A stretch of 64,000 bases of DNA. Origin: Prosopocoilus inquinatus. Its lineage: Eukaryota > Arthropoda > Insecta > Coleoptera > Lucanidae. Location: contig CM069870.1 in NCBI GenBank assembly GCA_036172665.1, positions 56,110,212 through 56,174,211 of the forward strand, read 5' to 3'. Both the position numbers and the translations under genes were made by a program. Positions 1-11,786 of the stretch are shown here, piece by piece. Positions within the stretch are counted from its first letter, which is position 1, and every line of letters begins with the position of its first letter. Under the pieces are notes generated by a model. It worked only from the letters and a program-made list of their open reading frames with translations, had not been told where the DNA came from and searched no databases.

Positions 1-1780
1 CGTTCGTAAATAACACTTTTTTAAACTTCCCAGTAAATTTATTAGAATCATTGTGGAATCATAAATACATCACGGTGTGTTTCTATCACGAAAACTGCGT
101 TTTTATTTAAACACGCCCGATGATTAGATGTTTAAAAAGTTTTGTTTTTTATTAACAAACGTTTCGTCTGCATTATTATAATTATTTTCGTTCGACATGT
201 GGTTGACATTCGATAATATCGTTACTGTAAACAACATCTGTAAACGTAAACTGTGCCTTGCACAAACAATTTCGTTTTCGTATTATAACATTCATAAACT
301 TCAAGTTGATGAGATTTTAAGCAGATTTATGACGTTCGCAACGTACAAGATGCAAAATTACACAACAAATAATTTTTTATTTTTTTGATTATAAAAATAA
401 GTTAGATTGCAAATGTAAATATTGAATATCTAGACCTGTATATTTGCAAATCGAAGATGATAAAAATCAATATTTATTACAATATTATAAATTCTACACC
501 TTGTCAAATTAATATCACTTTTGTAAAGTTGTTAATTTCGCCTAAAATGAGAATTTGTTTTAATTTTGTATTTATAGCAGTATGTACGATTTAATGTTGT
601 TCAATCACTCAGTTTAATAAAATAAATCATTCAAATTAATAACATTAATTTTCGTTAATTAATTGAAAATGAAATTGAAATACTAACTTTTTATTTTATA
701 AAACAAGTTATAACGTGTTTCATTGTATTCTTAATATTGTTACTTTTGAAAAAAAAATATCAAAATTGTTTTCTTTTTAATTTTTGGTACAACGTAAAAT
801 TTATCGCGCGTGTTTTTAGGTTTCATTGACAAAATCGCATAGTGAGCGTTTCGGAAGTACTTTCGTCGACGTGTGGTATATTCGCTGCGAAAATGGTCTA
901 TCATGATTTACCTAGTTCTGCTTAGCTTTAGTTCAAAGTCCTTTTCACCCTATGAAACATACAAAATGTATGCTTTTATAGAGGGAATTCCATGCTGACA
1001 AATTACACTAAGCCGATTGAACTTGCTTGAGGGTGAGGAGTGAGTTAGTAAGTTCAGTAAGTTTAGTTAGAGAGTCGGCAAGCTAGTAAATTTATTTGGG
1101 TGTAGTGCCAGGAACGTTACGGTAATGTGAAAGAAAAAAAAATGTAAAACGTTAATGAATTATTTTTCGAATAACGTAACATGGTGGACTATATTTTGTT
1201 TGTTAATAACCTAAAGACTTTAATTGTTTTAATGTAATATAGTGAAGGCGGACTAAATAAACACTGCTAAACGCACAAATATTTTTTTATCGTAACATAT
1301 AAACTGATATTTCTTTTTCGTGACAATATGAAAGAATATGACAAAGAAAAATAGCATTATTGACAGACAAAAACTCTTTAAAACACATTTAAGGAATTGT
1401 CAAAAAACTTAAAAAAGGCAATAAAAATAAAAGAAAAGCAATTGATGAGAGAGTAACACAAATATACAAATACACAAACAAATAAAAAGAAATGATAATT
1501 TGCAGTTGTTATTTTAGGACAATGATGAACTGTCAACTTTTAGTATTTTATTTTAAAATAACGCAATTTACTTGAGATTAAGAAAGCAGCAAAATGCGTT
1601 TAAATAAAATAAATAAATAGAATAAAAATTATTTTTTGTGCAATACTAACATGTTTTAATCAGTAAAATATTATTATATTAAAAGTAAGTGCTGTAAATA
1701 ATGGATAATGGATAGTCATAATTATTTATTTAACAGCAAAAAGAACAAACTACCTTCGTAAGAGAAAAGCTCTCCACGGT
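1..1780. other. AT-rich sequence, no gene recognised
   Basis: This stretch is AT-rich with short homopolymer runs. The only open frames are short (63 codons or fewer) and resemble nothing I know. No terminal repeats or tRNA-like B boxes stand out. It reads as ordinary insect intergenic or intronic DNA. Confidence 0.5.
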
Positions 1781-1784
1781 ATTT

Positions 1785-2140
1785 TGACAAAGAAGAAGAT
1801 ACTTAGGAATCTAATAAAACCAACATTAACTTACTTATATGAGTCAAGGACAATGAGAAAAATAATACGAAGAGGCAAAATTTAACACAATTTAAGAAAT
1901 ACGTCTAAAGAGGAAAATGCAATGTTAAGACATATTAAAACAAATTTCTTTGGGAGAAACTGAAAGAAAAAGTGAGAATACATCAACATCTTGGAAGGAA
2001 AAGATAGGTACGATAGAAGAAAAGTACAGTGATCTACGTAAAGGAATTGGCAGGTAAAAGAAAGAGCAGGAAGGTGAAATGGAAAGAAGCTTCAATTCCA
2101 ACTTTACTGAGCTCTACGTCGAAAGGAATAAGATCTATAG
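1785..2140 (+). pseudogene. Possible non-LTR reverse transcriptase 3' relic
   Basis: Around 1788-1860 one frame reads KKILRNLIKPTLTYLYESRT. This resembles the short conserved block near the C-terminal side of RT in RTE/BovB- and R2-like non-LTR elements, where a 'P-L-TYG-E-WT' motif is usual. Downstream sequence is full of stops, so any protein is dead. The block is short and the match comes from memory of the family, so the assignment is tentative. A host origin is not excluded. Confidence 0.3.
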
Positions 2141-2439
2141 GATTAAGTAAAACGAGTATCTAAAGTTAACCATGCGATTTGTTTTTATTTGTTTACGTAC
2201 AACAACTGTGTATTTTTTGTAAACATTATTTTACTGCAATACGTAGGTAACCAACTACACATTCGCGATGTGTTGACATGTTTAAGAGTATACATAGTTG
2301 CTATGTATGTACACAAATAAAAAAAAGCGCATGGCATATTAATTGCATATCGTCTCCTGCTAAGAAATATTACTTCAAGTACTATTGGATAGTTATTCTT
2401 GTTCATCTTCAGTCAGAGTTCCCATTTTACTCTCATTAA

Positions 2440-3310
2440 AATATTCCCTGTCATATCCGGGTTTTTCCCGACGCTGTCAAAAAACAATTTTTCATTTTTC
2501 CTGACCTCAGAACAAAAATAAATACAGAAAATATGAAACAAATAAAAAAACTTTTTAAAACGAGCCAAAAGGGTAATTTATTAACTTACTTGACGTTTCG
2601 CAAATAAAATTATTTGCTTTATCAAAAGTGAATAACGGAAAATGTAAACAATTTAGCCTACTAAATTAAAAAAAAAATAATTGTGAAGAGATTGTTAGAG
2701 GTAAAAAAAAATTATCAGCAAAAATATAACTTGTAACCAAGAATATCATTACTGATGCGGCCAGGCCCGTCCTAACATATATTCCAGTATTTACTGCAAG
2801 AGTTAGGGAAATCCTGGTAAAACCTAACTAGAGTACGTAAATAAATTTTTGTAACAAAAATTACAACAATTCTAACAATAATAAACCAAAAAAAAATTAG
2901 ATAATAATATAGTTTTTCTAAAAAATAAACAGGGAAGTTTCCGATTATTATGTCTCATTTAATGAACTTAGAAAACTACAAAATATATCGTTCAAATTTA
3001 CAAAATCTGTTCTTTTATTAATTGATAGCTAATAAGCTACATTTGGAGTTTGAAATTTAGGTGTTTTTGTTTTTAAATTAGTAAAAATAATGTTAAAATT
3101 ATCAGAAGATTTACTGGTTAAATGTAAATCAAATTTTTTGAAAAAATGTTTATAAGAAACATGTAAAGGTTCTATATAAGGTATATGTATTTATTTCCTG
3201 ATTTTTTTTGTGAATTGTTAGATATATTAACATTTTTTAAATGCTTTAAACGATTATTTATTACTGAGTTTTAAAAAGTTTTTTTATTTGTTTCATATTC
3301 TCTGCAATCC
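2440..3310 (-). pseudogene. Penelope-like element fragment (RT-EN linker plus 3' terminus)
   Basis: On the minus strand, 3030-3300 translates to a stretch closely parallel to the Penelope-like copies at 36.6-37.5 kb. Shared landmarks include a block like SVINNRLKHLK, an IPYIEPLH-type block, and a LKTKTPKFQTPNVAY-type block just before where the GIY-YIG endonuclease should begin. The endonuclease itself is missing. Towards lower coordinates the element end is marked by a hammerhead-like motif at 2589-2628. Divergence from the 36-38 kb copies is clear, so this is an older or different subfamily. The reading frame is broken by indels and cannot be functional. Confidence 0.65.
2589..2628 (-). ncRNA. 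Hammerhead-ribozyme-like motif in Penelope terminus (degenerate)
   Basis: Read on the minus strand, the order is TTGATAAAGC, then a stem-loop whose arms are AAATAA-type and TTATTT-type, then GCGAAACGTCAAG. The layout matches the hammerhead core order of catalytic strand, helix II, GAAA and short helix III with a GTC-like site. The first core strand departs from CTGANGA, so this copy is probably inactive. The same arrangement recurs at 26862, 36253 and 37920. Hammerhead motifs in Penelope-like termini are known from the literature. Confidence 0.5.
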
Positions 3311-4320
3311 TCACGAGCAAGAACTACCCAAAAATTAAAAATAAATACAATATTTTTTTGCCAAAAAGATAACGCAGTTCAAGCAATTGCAAAAATTGCT
3401 AATTAAGGTAACCCAGTTTTCCTAATTTTGAAATGTCCAAGCAATTTTCCATTTTTTCTGTTTTCAAAAAAAAAGTAACAGACGCATAAAAATTATTTAA
3501 TACTTGCCAGCTATCGCTGCCTTGATTACTCGGAAACCTTGCCTAAATTAGAAATTAGAAACTTGAAATAGACCGTGTGTCACCTTGCAAGGTTTGAAAT
3601 GATAAAATTATATATAATCTTGCGTAAATGAGAGGGACAATCTATCGCAATTCATCTTAATTGTTTGAATCAGTAACAGAAAATTGTATGTATTAAGCCT
3701 ATGCAATCTTTCCACAAAAATTTAGCAAAATAAAAAGTACGATCTGCTTCCAAATTTTACTTAATCCAATCATTATGAATCAGTTCTTCTTTTCAGCAAA
3801 GATATCGACTGTATAGCAGGAGTTTTGTGGTATTCGTCGTCGAGCAAAGTTTTTTTCAGTGTCAGACTATGACAGTCTGCCTGTCGATTTACTTTTACTT
3901 ATTTATCTTCGTCCTTTTTGCTTATCTATCTTGGCATTGAATTCATACTTTTGAAATGTTAATTTGATGTAACAACAGTTTTTGTGACGAGTTTCTTAAT
4001 CTAATTCCTCGCATCAATTAAATACAATTAGACCATCATACAAACAAAGAATCGAAGCTGAAGAAAATGACAGAGTTAGAAACAATCAACGATTAAGTCC
4101 TTATTGGATAAATATTCTATGCCAAACAGATACTTGCAAAATACTTAAAGAATAACTCGAGAAGCTGTTACGTTCACACAATCTTGGTTGTAGTAGGCGA
4201 GTTACTTCCGCTTTTAATACATCAGGGGATGTTTTTGATTTTCAATTTTTTAAATGTAAAAAATAATCAGATTTGACATAAGAAGCATATTTTGGGAATC
4301 GAAGTCTGAAAGAACGATTA
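3310..4320. other. No gene recognised
   Basis: AT-rich sequence with no open frame above 60 codons and no recognised terminal repeats. Confidence 0.45.
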
Positions 4321-4322
4321 AT

Positions 4323-4743
4323 TTTTGAAAGTAGAGTTCATCGGATTAAAGACGGAAAAACAATTTAAATCATTCAGCTGACAGTTTCAGTTTTACTTTA
4401 AACCTTCCTCAGAGCCTGCAAGATATTACAAATTAGTTCTATCTAAACAATAATTTAGAGGAAGTTTTACCACTGATTGACATGTGAAAAGCTACAACCC
4501 ATAGTCGTCGGAGTTAAAAATAATTGAAACAACAACTGGAAAAAGGAAGAAACCGAAGCTGAGTCTAAGGGTTGTAGCTTTGCACCTGTTAAGAAGAGGT
4601 AAAACTTTTTCTAAATTATTGTAATTTTAGATAGAACCTTGTAACATCTTGCAGGCTCCAAGGAAGGCTTAAAATAAAACTTATAGCTGAATGATCTAAA
4701 TTGTTTTTCGTCCTAAAGCCGATCAACTCTACTTTCAAAGTTT
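4323..4743. repeat. Long imperfect inverted repeat (foldback element)
   Basis: Positions 4323-4500 and 4569-4743 are imperfect reverse complements over roughly 175 bases, separated by a loop of about 68 bases. Paired landmarks include GAAAGTAGAGTT with AACTCTACTTTC, CATTCAGCT with AGCTGAATG, GCCTGCAAGAT with ATCTTGCAGGC, and GCTACAACCC with GGGTTGTAGC. No open frame lies inside. A foldback or hairpin-type MITE is the likeliest origin. A transcript of either strand would form a long double-stranded hairpin. Confidence 0.8.
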
Positions 4744-5552
4744 AATACTCAGGACGCCATTTCATCAAAAACGATTAATATTCACTGTACCTATGGAAAA
4801 TTAATATAGCCTCATATAGCCTTAGATCTTAATCAGTGTAAATTTTAATGATTCATCTTTGTTTCCTATTTCTTACAATTTTTGTCGGTGTCTTCCTGAT
4901 TAATTTCTTTTAGGCTCTTTCCATCCGTTAAATAATCACGGCTGTCTTTATCTGGTGAATATTCAAGTTTTTTTCCACCTGATAAATAATCAGGACTGTA
5001 TGTCTAGCTGATGAAAAAGAAACATTGAAGAAAGCTTGCGACCTAAACCAAAATTGAATTCCTGTATCCATGAGGCATACAAGGCAGATAAAGTAGAACT
5101 TCAAGTATTATGATGTCCCGCCATGGTTACAAGAGTGTATTTTGGAAAACAGGTCCCCTTTTAGAATTTTTAATTCGGATCATCTCAAGTTTATGTGAAA
5201 AGATTAACTGCTACACAAATTTTTGAAATCAAAATATTGTTTGGATCATTGAAATCCAATTTGATATTGTTTATTTATTTTAGTCTTAATTTAGAAACTT
5301 AATTGATACCAAATTTTTTTGGAAATGTTAGTCATAGATGTGACCAACATAATTTATCTGTCTTTGTAATTGAAAATATTTAAATCTTGGAGAATTTATT
5401 TTAATAATAATAATAATAATAGTAATATTTATTATTAACCCAACAGACTACAGTCCATGAGGGATACACAATAGAGAAATTTGATGAATATGGCCATAAT
5501 CTCTATTCACCTACCATGACTTACTTACAATACACACGGAAACTCTTACAGC
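4744..5552. other. Non-coding stretch with a TAA-type microsatellite
   Basis: Mostly AT-rich. A (TAA)n tract lies at about 5401-5425, followed by sequence that includes a TATTTATTATTAACCC segment. Similar A/T trinucleotide tracts followed by 'TTTATTGA'-like sequence occur at about 38010 and 51380. They may be 3' tails of minus-strand non-LTR insertions, but no coding sequence backs this here. Confidence 0.35.
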
Positions 5553-5554
5553 TA

Positions 5555-6835
5555 CGTGGGCTGCTGGAGAATTTTCTGGAAACTAGTAAGGTCTGGAATT
5601 GTTAGCGTTTATCAACCGTCATATTTGAAAAATTTTACGTTTTTCGCCTATAATTCCATTGACAGTTCCTATCCAAGTGAACTAGTTTTGTTTGTACAGC
5701 ATTTGAGAAAAAATATTTTTGTGTAAACATGGAAATCTCTCGTGAAAATTTTCGTGCCTTGATTTTTTACGATTTCCAATGTGGTCTAACGCCAAAACAA
5801 TGCCTCGATTGGCTTCATTTGGCTTTTGGAGATGAAGCATCATCAAAGAGCAGTATTTATAAATGGTTTACCGAATTCCAGCGTGGACGTACCTCTCTCA
5901 GTGACGAATTTCGTGAAGGTCGTCCATCAACATCTGTTTGTTGCCAGTAATGTAGAAATGCTTGAGCGAGATCGACATGTGACATACCGTGAGATTCAAG
6001 CATCCTTACGCATTGACATGAAAGCAATTCACCAGATTTTGCATGATTATTTGAACGTACGAAACCTTTGCAGTGGTTGGATCCCACACAATTTAACAGA
6101 AGCGCAAAAGCAGGGTCGTGTCAAATGGTGCGAAGAAATGCTCAAGAAATTCAAAGGACGTCGTTCAAATTTAGTTTATAACATCGTTACTGGTGACCAA
6201 ACGTGGATCTATTCGTACGAGCCAGAAAGTAAACAACAATCTACCGTTTGGATATTTAAAAATGAACCAAAACCAACAAAAGTTGTCCGTTCACGCAGTG
6301 CTGCGAAGCAAATGAGCGCTTGTTTCTTTGGTTTAACTGGACATGTAGCAACCGTGGCTTTAGAGGATCGAAAACCGTGAATGCCGATTGGTATACTAAA
6401 ATTTGTTTGCCGGAAGTCATCGATCAAATAAGAAGAAACAATCGAAATCGACGAAATATTCTCCATCATGACAACGCCAGCTCTCACTCAGCCCGTCAAG
6501 CAGTTGATTTTTTGTCCAACAAAAATGTTGAATTAATGACTCATTGTCCATATTCACCTGATTTATCACCTAATGATTTCTTTTTGTTCCCAAATATCAA
6601 AAATAAAATGCGTGGTGAGCGATTTTCGTCGGCTGAAGCAGCGGTTGAAACAATCCGGACACTGGTTTCTGAGGTACTATCTTTAGAGTGGAAAATGTGC
6701 TTTAGAAATTGTTTCGAGCGTATACAAAAGTGTATTGACGTCAAAGGTGAATACTTCGAAAAACAATGATACCGTTTACCAAAATTCATATGCGTTTTTT
6801 CATATCGTTTCTAGAAACTTTTCCAGCAGCCCACG
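5555..6835 (+). mobile_element. Complete mariner (DD34D) transposon copy
   Basis: The ends carry inverted repeats of about 29 bp starting CGTGGGCTGCTGGA. Together with the flanking TA they match at 28 of 31 positions (5553-5583 and 6807-6837). A TA sits outside each end (5553-5554 and 6836-6837), as expected for the mariner target duplication. Total length is about 1.28 kb, the usual size for mariner. It encloses a transposase gene broken by two frameshifts, so the copy is full-length but cannot make its own enzyme. Confidence 0.92.
5729..6769 (+). pseudogene. mariner transposase, two frameshifts
   Basis: The predicted protein begins with the helix-turn-helix region typical of mariner (MEISRENFRALIFYDF at 5729). 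It continues through WFTEFQRGR, the HVTYREI block and the WIPHNLTEAQ linker (the family motif is WVPHEL). It reaches the first catalytic aspartate in VTGDQTW, the second in HHDNASSHSA and the third in YSPDLSPNDFF, with 34 residues between the last two, the DD34D signature. The frame starts in one register, changes near 5935, and returns to the original register near 6370. All three catalytic aspartates are retained, so decay looks like two small indels in an otherwise well-preserved gene of about 345 codons. The C-terminus ends normally in EYFEKQ followed by a stop. Confidence 0.92.
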
Positions 6836-6837
6836 TA

Positions 6838-7250
6838 CTTACAAAAAAATATCAACTTTATTTAACAGTGAATTGTATATGCGGCATATTTTATGCAAGG
6901 GGGAGAAAAAGTGTTACAACGATCTACAATGTTCTATATGAAATGTTAATGGAAGTCTACAATTTAAACGCGGTATCTGAAATTCTATTTTCTCTAGAAG
7001 ATGTGAACAAACGATTTGGCCATGTATCAACTTATACAAAAAAAGGTAGGTTAGCAATTTCTCTTCTTAAAAGTAAATTATCAAGGTTAAATTCATACAG
7101 CAAAATGTCATTTGAAAATGATCTTTCTGGATATACACCGCACCTAACAAAAACATATATTTGCAAAATTTTCTTTGAATTCTTTCTAAGGCTATAATAT
7201 GGGTATTATAATAGGGATTCCACTGAACGGTACTGAAGTTTAGATCTTAC
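6838..7250. other. Intervening sequence, open frame of uncertain meaning
   Basis: A frame that enters from the mariner 3' end stays open to 7197 but resembles no family I recognise. Its first part is transposon sequence, so the length is probably chance. Confidence 0.3.
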
Positions 7251-7257
7251 ATATAAA

Positions 7258-7412
7258 GTAGCGACATCTTACTATCGCTTTTTGACCTAACATTGCAGTG
7301 GGAATGTCGAGCTACGTTTCTGCTGAAGAATCCCCAAGCAGGGCTGAAACAGCTGTCCAGAGGCTGCTCGAGGTTCTCACTGCAATCAAAAACGATTTGC
7401 ACAAAATTTCTT
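7258..7412 (+). repeat. Hairpin repeat family, copy 1 (5' head plus one arm)
   Basis: Starts with a block containing ACTATCGCTTTTTGACCTAA and CATTGCAGTGGGA. It then jumps to a block ending in CTGCTCGAGGTTCTCACTGC and AAAAACGATTTGCACAAAAT. The same blocks occur at 33829, 47697 and 56703. In the 56703 copy the second block is one arm of a near-perfect hairpin. The plus strand of the second block is open from a start at 7303 (SPSRAETAVQRLLEVLTAIK), and the same frame is open in the 56.9 kb copy. A coding relic is therefore possible but unproven. Confidence 0.75.
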
Positions 7413-7504
7413 TAGATCTTACGTAAGTAAAATACAAGATACGAAGTGAATCGATAGATTTAAAGTGAGTCGTTTTTCTAACAATAAATCCTAGCATTTT
7501 TAAA

Positions 7505-7890
7505 GAATAATTAGAGATATTGAATATGGGGTATGAACGTTAATCTAGAATCAATGATGACACCTAAGTCCTCGAACTGCTTTACTTCCTCAATTAATAA
7601 ACCATTTAACAAATAATTAAATTCAACAATATTATTGATTCTGGAGCTCCTTAACACTTTACACTTATTCTCATTAATTTTTTGACCATTGGCAGAGCAC
7701 CAGTTACAAAAATTATCAAATCATTTTGCAAAACATGACAATCGGTATCATTTGTTATGATGTTTGCTATTTTGATATCATCAGCCTATACAAAAATGGG
7801 ACATTGAAACTGACACAGAATATCATTGATATAAATAATAAAAAGAAGGGGTCCCAAGTTAGATCCTTGAGTCACGCCATTATCTGTGTT
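7505..7890 (-). pseudogene. Non-LTR retrotransposon RT fragment (jockey/CR1-like)
   Basis: The minus strand encodes recognisable RT palm motifs: GSNLGPLLFIIYINDI near 7850, then an ADDIKIAN block near 7770. In another register come a 'CSANGQKINENKCKV'-like block and QFEDLGVIIDSRLTF near 7550. These are the order and spacing of RT domains 4-7 in jockey/CR1-type elements. The catalytic YADD/FADD box has lost its aromatic residue to a stop. Several frameshifts and stops are present, and the N-terminal and endonuclease parts are absent. Confidence 0.75.
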
Positions 7891-7899
7891 ATTTTAAAA

Positions 7900-8400
7900 T
7901 TAAAATAGTAGAATTTCCGTTTCTAGCTTTTTATTGGGAAGCTTGGCTGATGCACCCCTCCGATAACAAGAACCCACGACGACGCGACCCTCCCAACACA
8001 TACAAAGAAAAACGCGACAAAATTTACACAACAACAAGGTTACCAGAACACTCGTACTTTACTATTTATATGGCAGATCAGAATTCATTATGATAAAAAA
8101 AAAACTACTACTTTATAAAGTACATTTTTACACTAGTAAAATTCTTGTAGCTGATGAAAAGCTTTAACTTGACTAAGCATATTTTAAACTATCTAAAGGA
8201 AAGTTATTGCCTTTTAATATGTTTTCTAAACTTGAATCGTCATGAATAAAATTCTTTCAGTAGTTTTGAGGATTTATTATTTTAAACTTTTAATGTGGGT
8301 GTTCTAATAGAGCTTTGTGATATTTAAGGTTTCAATCAACTGATGTTTGTAATAAATAGAATAGACACTTATTCATCCAACAATGAATTATTTAATGCAA
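7900..8400. other. No gene recognised
   Basis: Mixed-composition sequence without a supportable gene or repeat. Confidence 0.4.
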
Positions 8401-8429
8401 TATATTACAAACGAGCTGTAAGTGCTGCG

Positions 8430-8980
8430 GTTATGAACAACGGTTACAATGCATCTGTACGTGTTGTGCACGTGTATATCTTTATATTTTCCTCGCGCAC
8501 AAACGAAAGCCTCTTTCAGTAAAGCGTATTATTGCATTTATCAGTTGTAAACTAGTTGTAAGCGGGTATAATCGCATCGCTGTAACATTTCTGCGACGTC
8601 ACGTTCGGTAGCCAGTATCAGCTCCGCGCTTCTTCCCGGTAATTTGGTAAAACAAGTAGCGAACGAAGCGCTACTAAATAACCAAGCTGATCTAATCTAA
8701 ACGACTCTGAGTTATTCGGTCTGCATTTGTGTGCATGCTTTGCTTACCGGTCCCGTGCTCTATCTCACGTGAACGCGCACTCCACACCTGATCTCGGTTC
8801 ATCACCACCAACCACCACCGCCACCAAAACCGTACGCAGTCTCCAACAGATTTACGAACGCAACATTAAATTGATTTCTGAAACAAGATTTCCAATCCGG
8901 ATTACCATATATTTTACACCAATTAAACGGGTTAGGTTTATACAAGATCCGAAAATAAACTAAGCGAACAAACATGTGTA
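8430..8980. other. GC-richer island, possible host exon or regulatory region
   Basis: GC content rises visibly compared with the surroundings. A 78-codon plus-strand frame (8727-8963, start MCACFAYRSR) contains a run of threonine and proline and resembles no family I recognise. CACGTG-type and GACGTCACG-type sequences occur at about 8466-8471 and 8592-8603. Such islands in AT-rich insect DNA are often promoters or first exons, but I see no TATA box with a correctly spaced initiator. Confidence 0.25.
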
Positions 8981-10340
8981 ACTTAATGCGAACAATTACT
9001 GTACAATAAGTTAGCTTGCTTCGATCAGACGTGTTTAGCTATTTTTATTTTTTGTCTATAATAACTGTTGCTGCGGCCCCTTAATAAATGATTCTTAGCG
9101 AAACAAATAAAACAATTTTTGCTTTTAAGAGACCGCATGTATGCTCGAATTTATAACCCGTCAAAATATAAATAACAGAATACGTCGAGAAACTAAAACA
9201 GCCGATTGCCTAACAGAACCCGTCAAATACTTTCAAATAATTTATTCGTTATTGACTCTAGATGATTTTAATCAAACTACTTACTCATGCTATCCATACT
9301 TGAAAACATGCCTTAATTTCACTATAAAAAAGTTGATAAAAACCTTAAAAAATACTTACCGATTGTGACCGTCGTGATGTGGAAGCATTCACAGTTAGTA
9401 CACTAAACAAAAGTTAAAAAATGACAGTTTCTTTCAGTTTGAATTGTTAGGATTTAAATTCAAAAAATTTTCCGTTCCATTGCCTCAATATTTTGTGACA
9501 TCAAACGATTTGGATACGCAAGTACAGTAAAAGGGCGAGTATTAAACCCTCTACCCCATACGTACAATCATACTTTTTAGTAATTTCTCCCCTACAAATT
9601 TTAAATTGCGACCTGATACCTTCTGACTATTGCAATGAGCAGACAGACAAGCAAACCAAAATTTAGGTAAACTAATACAAATGAATCCAATTGAAATAAA
9701 ATTCATCGCCTGTTTACCTGTTAACGACCTGATAGCGACTTAAAATTTTATTTGAGATATATTACTTTTAAATATGACTCTACCTTAGCGTTATTCAACC
9801 TGCATCGCTACAGTAATTCTTGTTTATACAGTCGAAATCAGAATTTATGTACACAGAGTTTTGAAGTGAAATCCTTTTCCGCAAAAAACTGGGATTTACT
9901 TTTAAATAACTTCTCTTCTCGAATCATTCGATGATTTTAGGACATTTTGAATGTTTTGTCTTGTCTTTGTCTTGGAATTCGTTTGAGTGTATCAAATTAT
10001 AAGTAAACAAGGAAAGAAAAAAATTATAGAAATATAAAAAGCGTTCAAATTGTCAATAAAAAAAGATGACAATAATTTCAGGAAACAAAACTGCTTAAAA
10101 TAATGTGTTAATAAACCGGAGAAAAGAAGAATAATTTGCTGCTACCTACTCGAGCTGAAGCAAGATTTGCGCTGATTGACATTAACCTGCAACACAGCCA
10201 GCAGCTTTAGTCGTGACGCGTGTGAGTTTTAATTAAACGTGACAAATAATGAGCACCTCCTAATCTTAACCCTAGACTAAGAAAGGATCAAAGAAAAGGA
10301 TATGACTCAACTTATTCAACAATATTTAATGTCAAAAGAA
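8981..10340. other. No gene recognised
   Basis: AT-rich sequence with only short unsupported open frames (for example 9141-9368 and 9752-9934). No repeat structure was noticed. Confidence 0.4.
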
Positions 10341-10499
10341 AGCAAATCTAACAGTCAAGTATATGTCGGGCATAACGCCACCAAATGTATGCGCCTTCAA
10401 AATGTGTGACTAGTTGCAAAACAACAAAATAGACTTTCAAATATTTCAAACCAACCATTGGCGTATCCATGAGCACTTTTACTAATGACAAAACATAAA

Positions 10500-10640
10500 T
10501 GTAAATATATTTGGCGTGAAGCAGCCAAGGCAATTGTTAAATACAAATAAAATAATTGGTATGGCGCGCTCAAAATAACGTTAAATTCGAATACAATATT
10601 TGGCGTGAAGTGTCCAAAACAATCTTAAAATGTAAATACT
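10500..10640. repeat. Short degenerate direct duplication
   Basis: The phrase ATATTTGGCGTGAAG followed by a CAA-rich stretch occurs at about 10507 and again at about 10597, about 90 bases apart, with the following sequence only partly conserved. Confidence 0.45.
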
Positions 10641-11280
10641 GTGAAAGCCGGCATAAGGCTTTCACATTCCATTTGACTAGTTAGAGACTTCCGGACCTTC
10701 GGTTCACTCTGCATACTATTGACGTTTGAAGACACCAACAACAACAACAACAACAATTCCGACTCGAGACTGCTACCACGAAGCCAATACGAAGAATTCA
10801 ATCTGCTCTCCTCCAACTAAATCATGGCAGATGCAAACAGCATGTTGAAAAAGAGCGTCGTGCAAAATAGGTAGTCGCCAAAACGATTGCCGAAACAAGG
10901 AGCTTAAGCTCGAGGTAAACCCTTAAGGCCCAGTTTTACAATGACGGTTTAACTTTGAGCCGAAGCTTAAACCCTTCACAACAATTGTTGAGCCTCAGCT
11001 CAAAGTTGAGCCCCATTTGTAAAACTGGACCTAAGGGGCTTATACTTCCACCAGCGCCAAGTCGAGATCAGCGAAACGCCGTACGACGAGGAAATCCTCC
11101 CTCGGAGGTCCTCAACAGCAACCAAAATGTGAAACGACCTTCAGGACGACCAGGACGAGAAGATAGGGCAGCGTCCCCTCCCCCCCTCCCCTCCATCAAC
11201 ACCTCCAGAAGCCGGAGATATCGCTAAACGACTGGCCCTCCGGCACAGGAAGGGTTTGCACGAATTTAAAGTATCGCGAT
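10640..11280 (+). other. GC-richer coding-like island interrupted by a MITE
   Basis: Composition shifts to moderate GC. The section contains a (CAA)n tract at about 10732-10756 and a small CTTTCAC/GTGAAAG hairpin near 10639-10665. A plus-strand frame reads GLILPPAPSRDQRNAV at about 11035 and continues through proline/arginine-rich sequence to 11227. The apparent frame is interrupted by the MITE at 10927-11031. A retroelement ORF1 relic or a decayed host exon are both possible, and I do not recognise the protein. Confidence 0.3.
10927..11031. mobile_element. PIF/Harbinger-like MITE, family A, copy 1 (105 bp)
   Basis: The ends are inverted repeats (GGCCCAGTTTTACAA and TTGTAAAACTGGACC) and most of the element can fold on itself. 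It is flanked on both sides by TAA (10924-10926 and 11032-11034), a 3-bp target duplication typical of PIF/Harbinger MITEs. A second copy at 28997-29124 carries about 23 extra internal bases. Confidence 0.85.
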
Positions 11281-11780
11281 ATAAGCATGAACTAACCGCA
11301 TTTCAAATGACGTCAAGGAAACCCAATCGCGTTGAAGGTAAAGAGTGAAACCAAATTAATCTTTCAGTCAGAACATTAAATTATAAAAAAATGTAATTCA
11401 TGTACACTAGTTCAATAAAAACAAGAGACAGCAACGGAAATTTTATGACTGTCCGACCGCGTGAAATATTTCCATTAGCTTTCACGAAATAGATGAAGTG
11501 CGCATGCAAACGTGTACAAAAGATGAAGCAACCCGATTTAAAATCAGAATCTCCGAACGATATTATTTACTTAAAACCACAAAGGATTGCCGATTCACAG
11601 AGAATTTTAAACTACTTTATGGCCGGAGTATTTTAAAACGAAAGTGATTTTGCAATCGAGCATAAATAATATAATATAAACTTAATGTAAATGTTGTTTT
11701 CTGAAAAGCGGTTTCACATCGTAACAAATTCTGATACTTAACTATCAGAGTTCCTTGAATTGATGCATTAATTGAGTTAT
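11281..11780. other. No gene recognised
   Basis: No supportable coding sequence or terminal repeats were found here. Confidence 0.4.
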
Positions 11781-11786
11781 TTATTT

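Noticed and set aside
6766..7197. 143-codon plus-strand open frame after the mariner
   Set aside because: It begins inside mariner 3' sequence and terminal repeat, shows no known motif and has low-complexity composition. Probably a chance frame.
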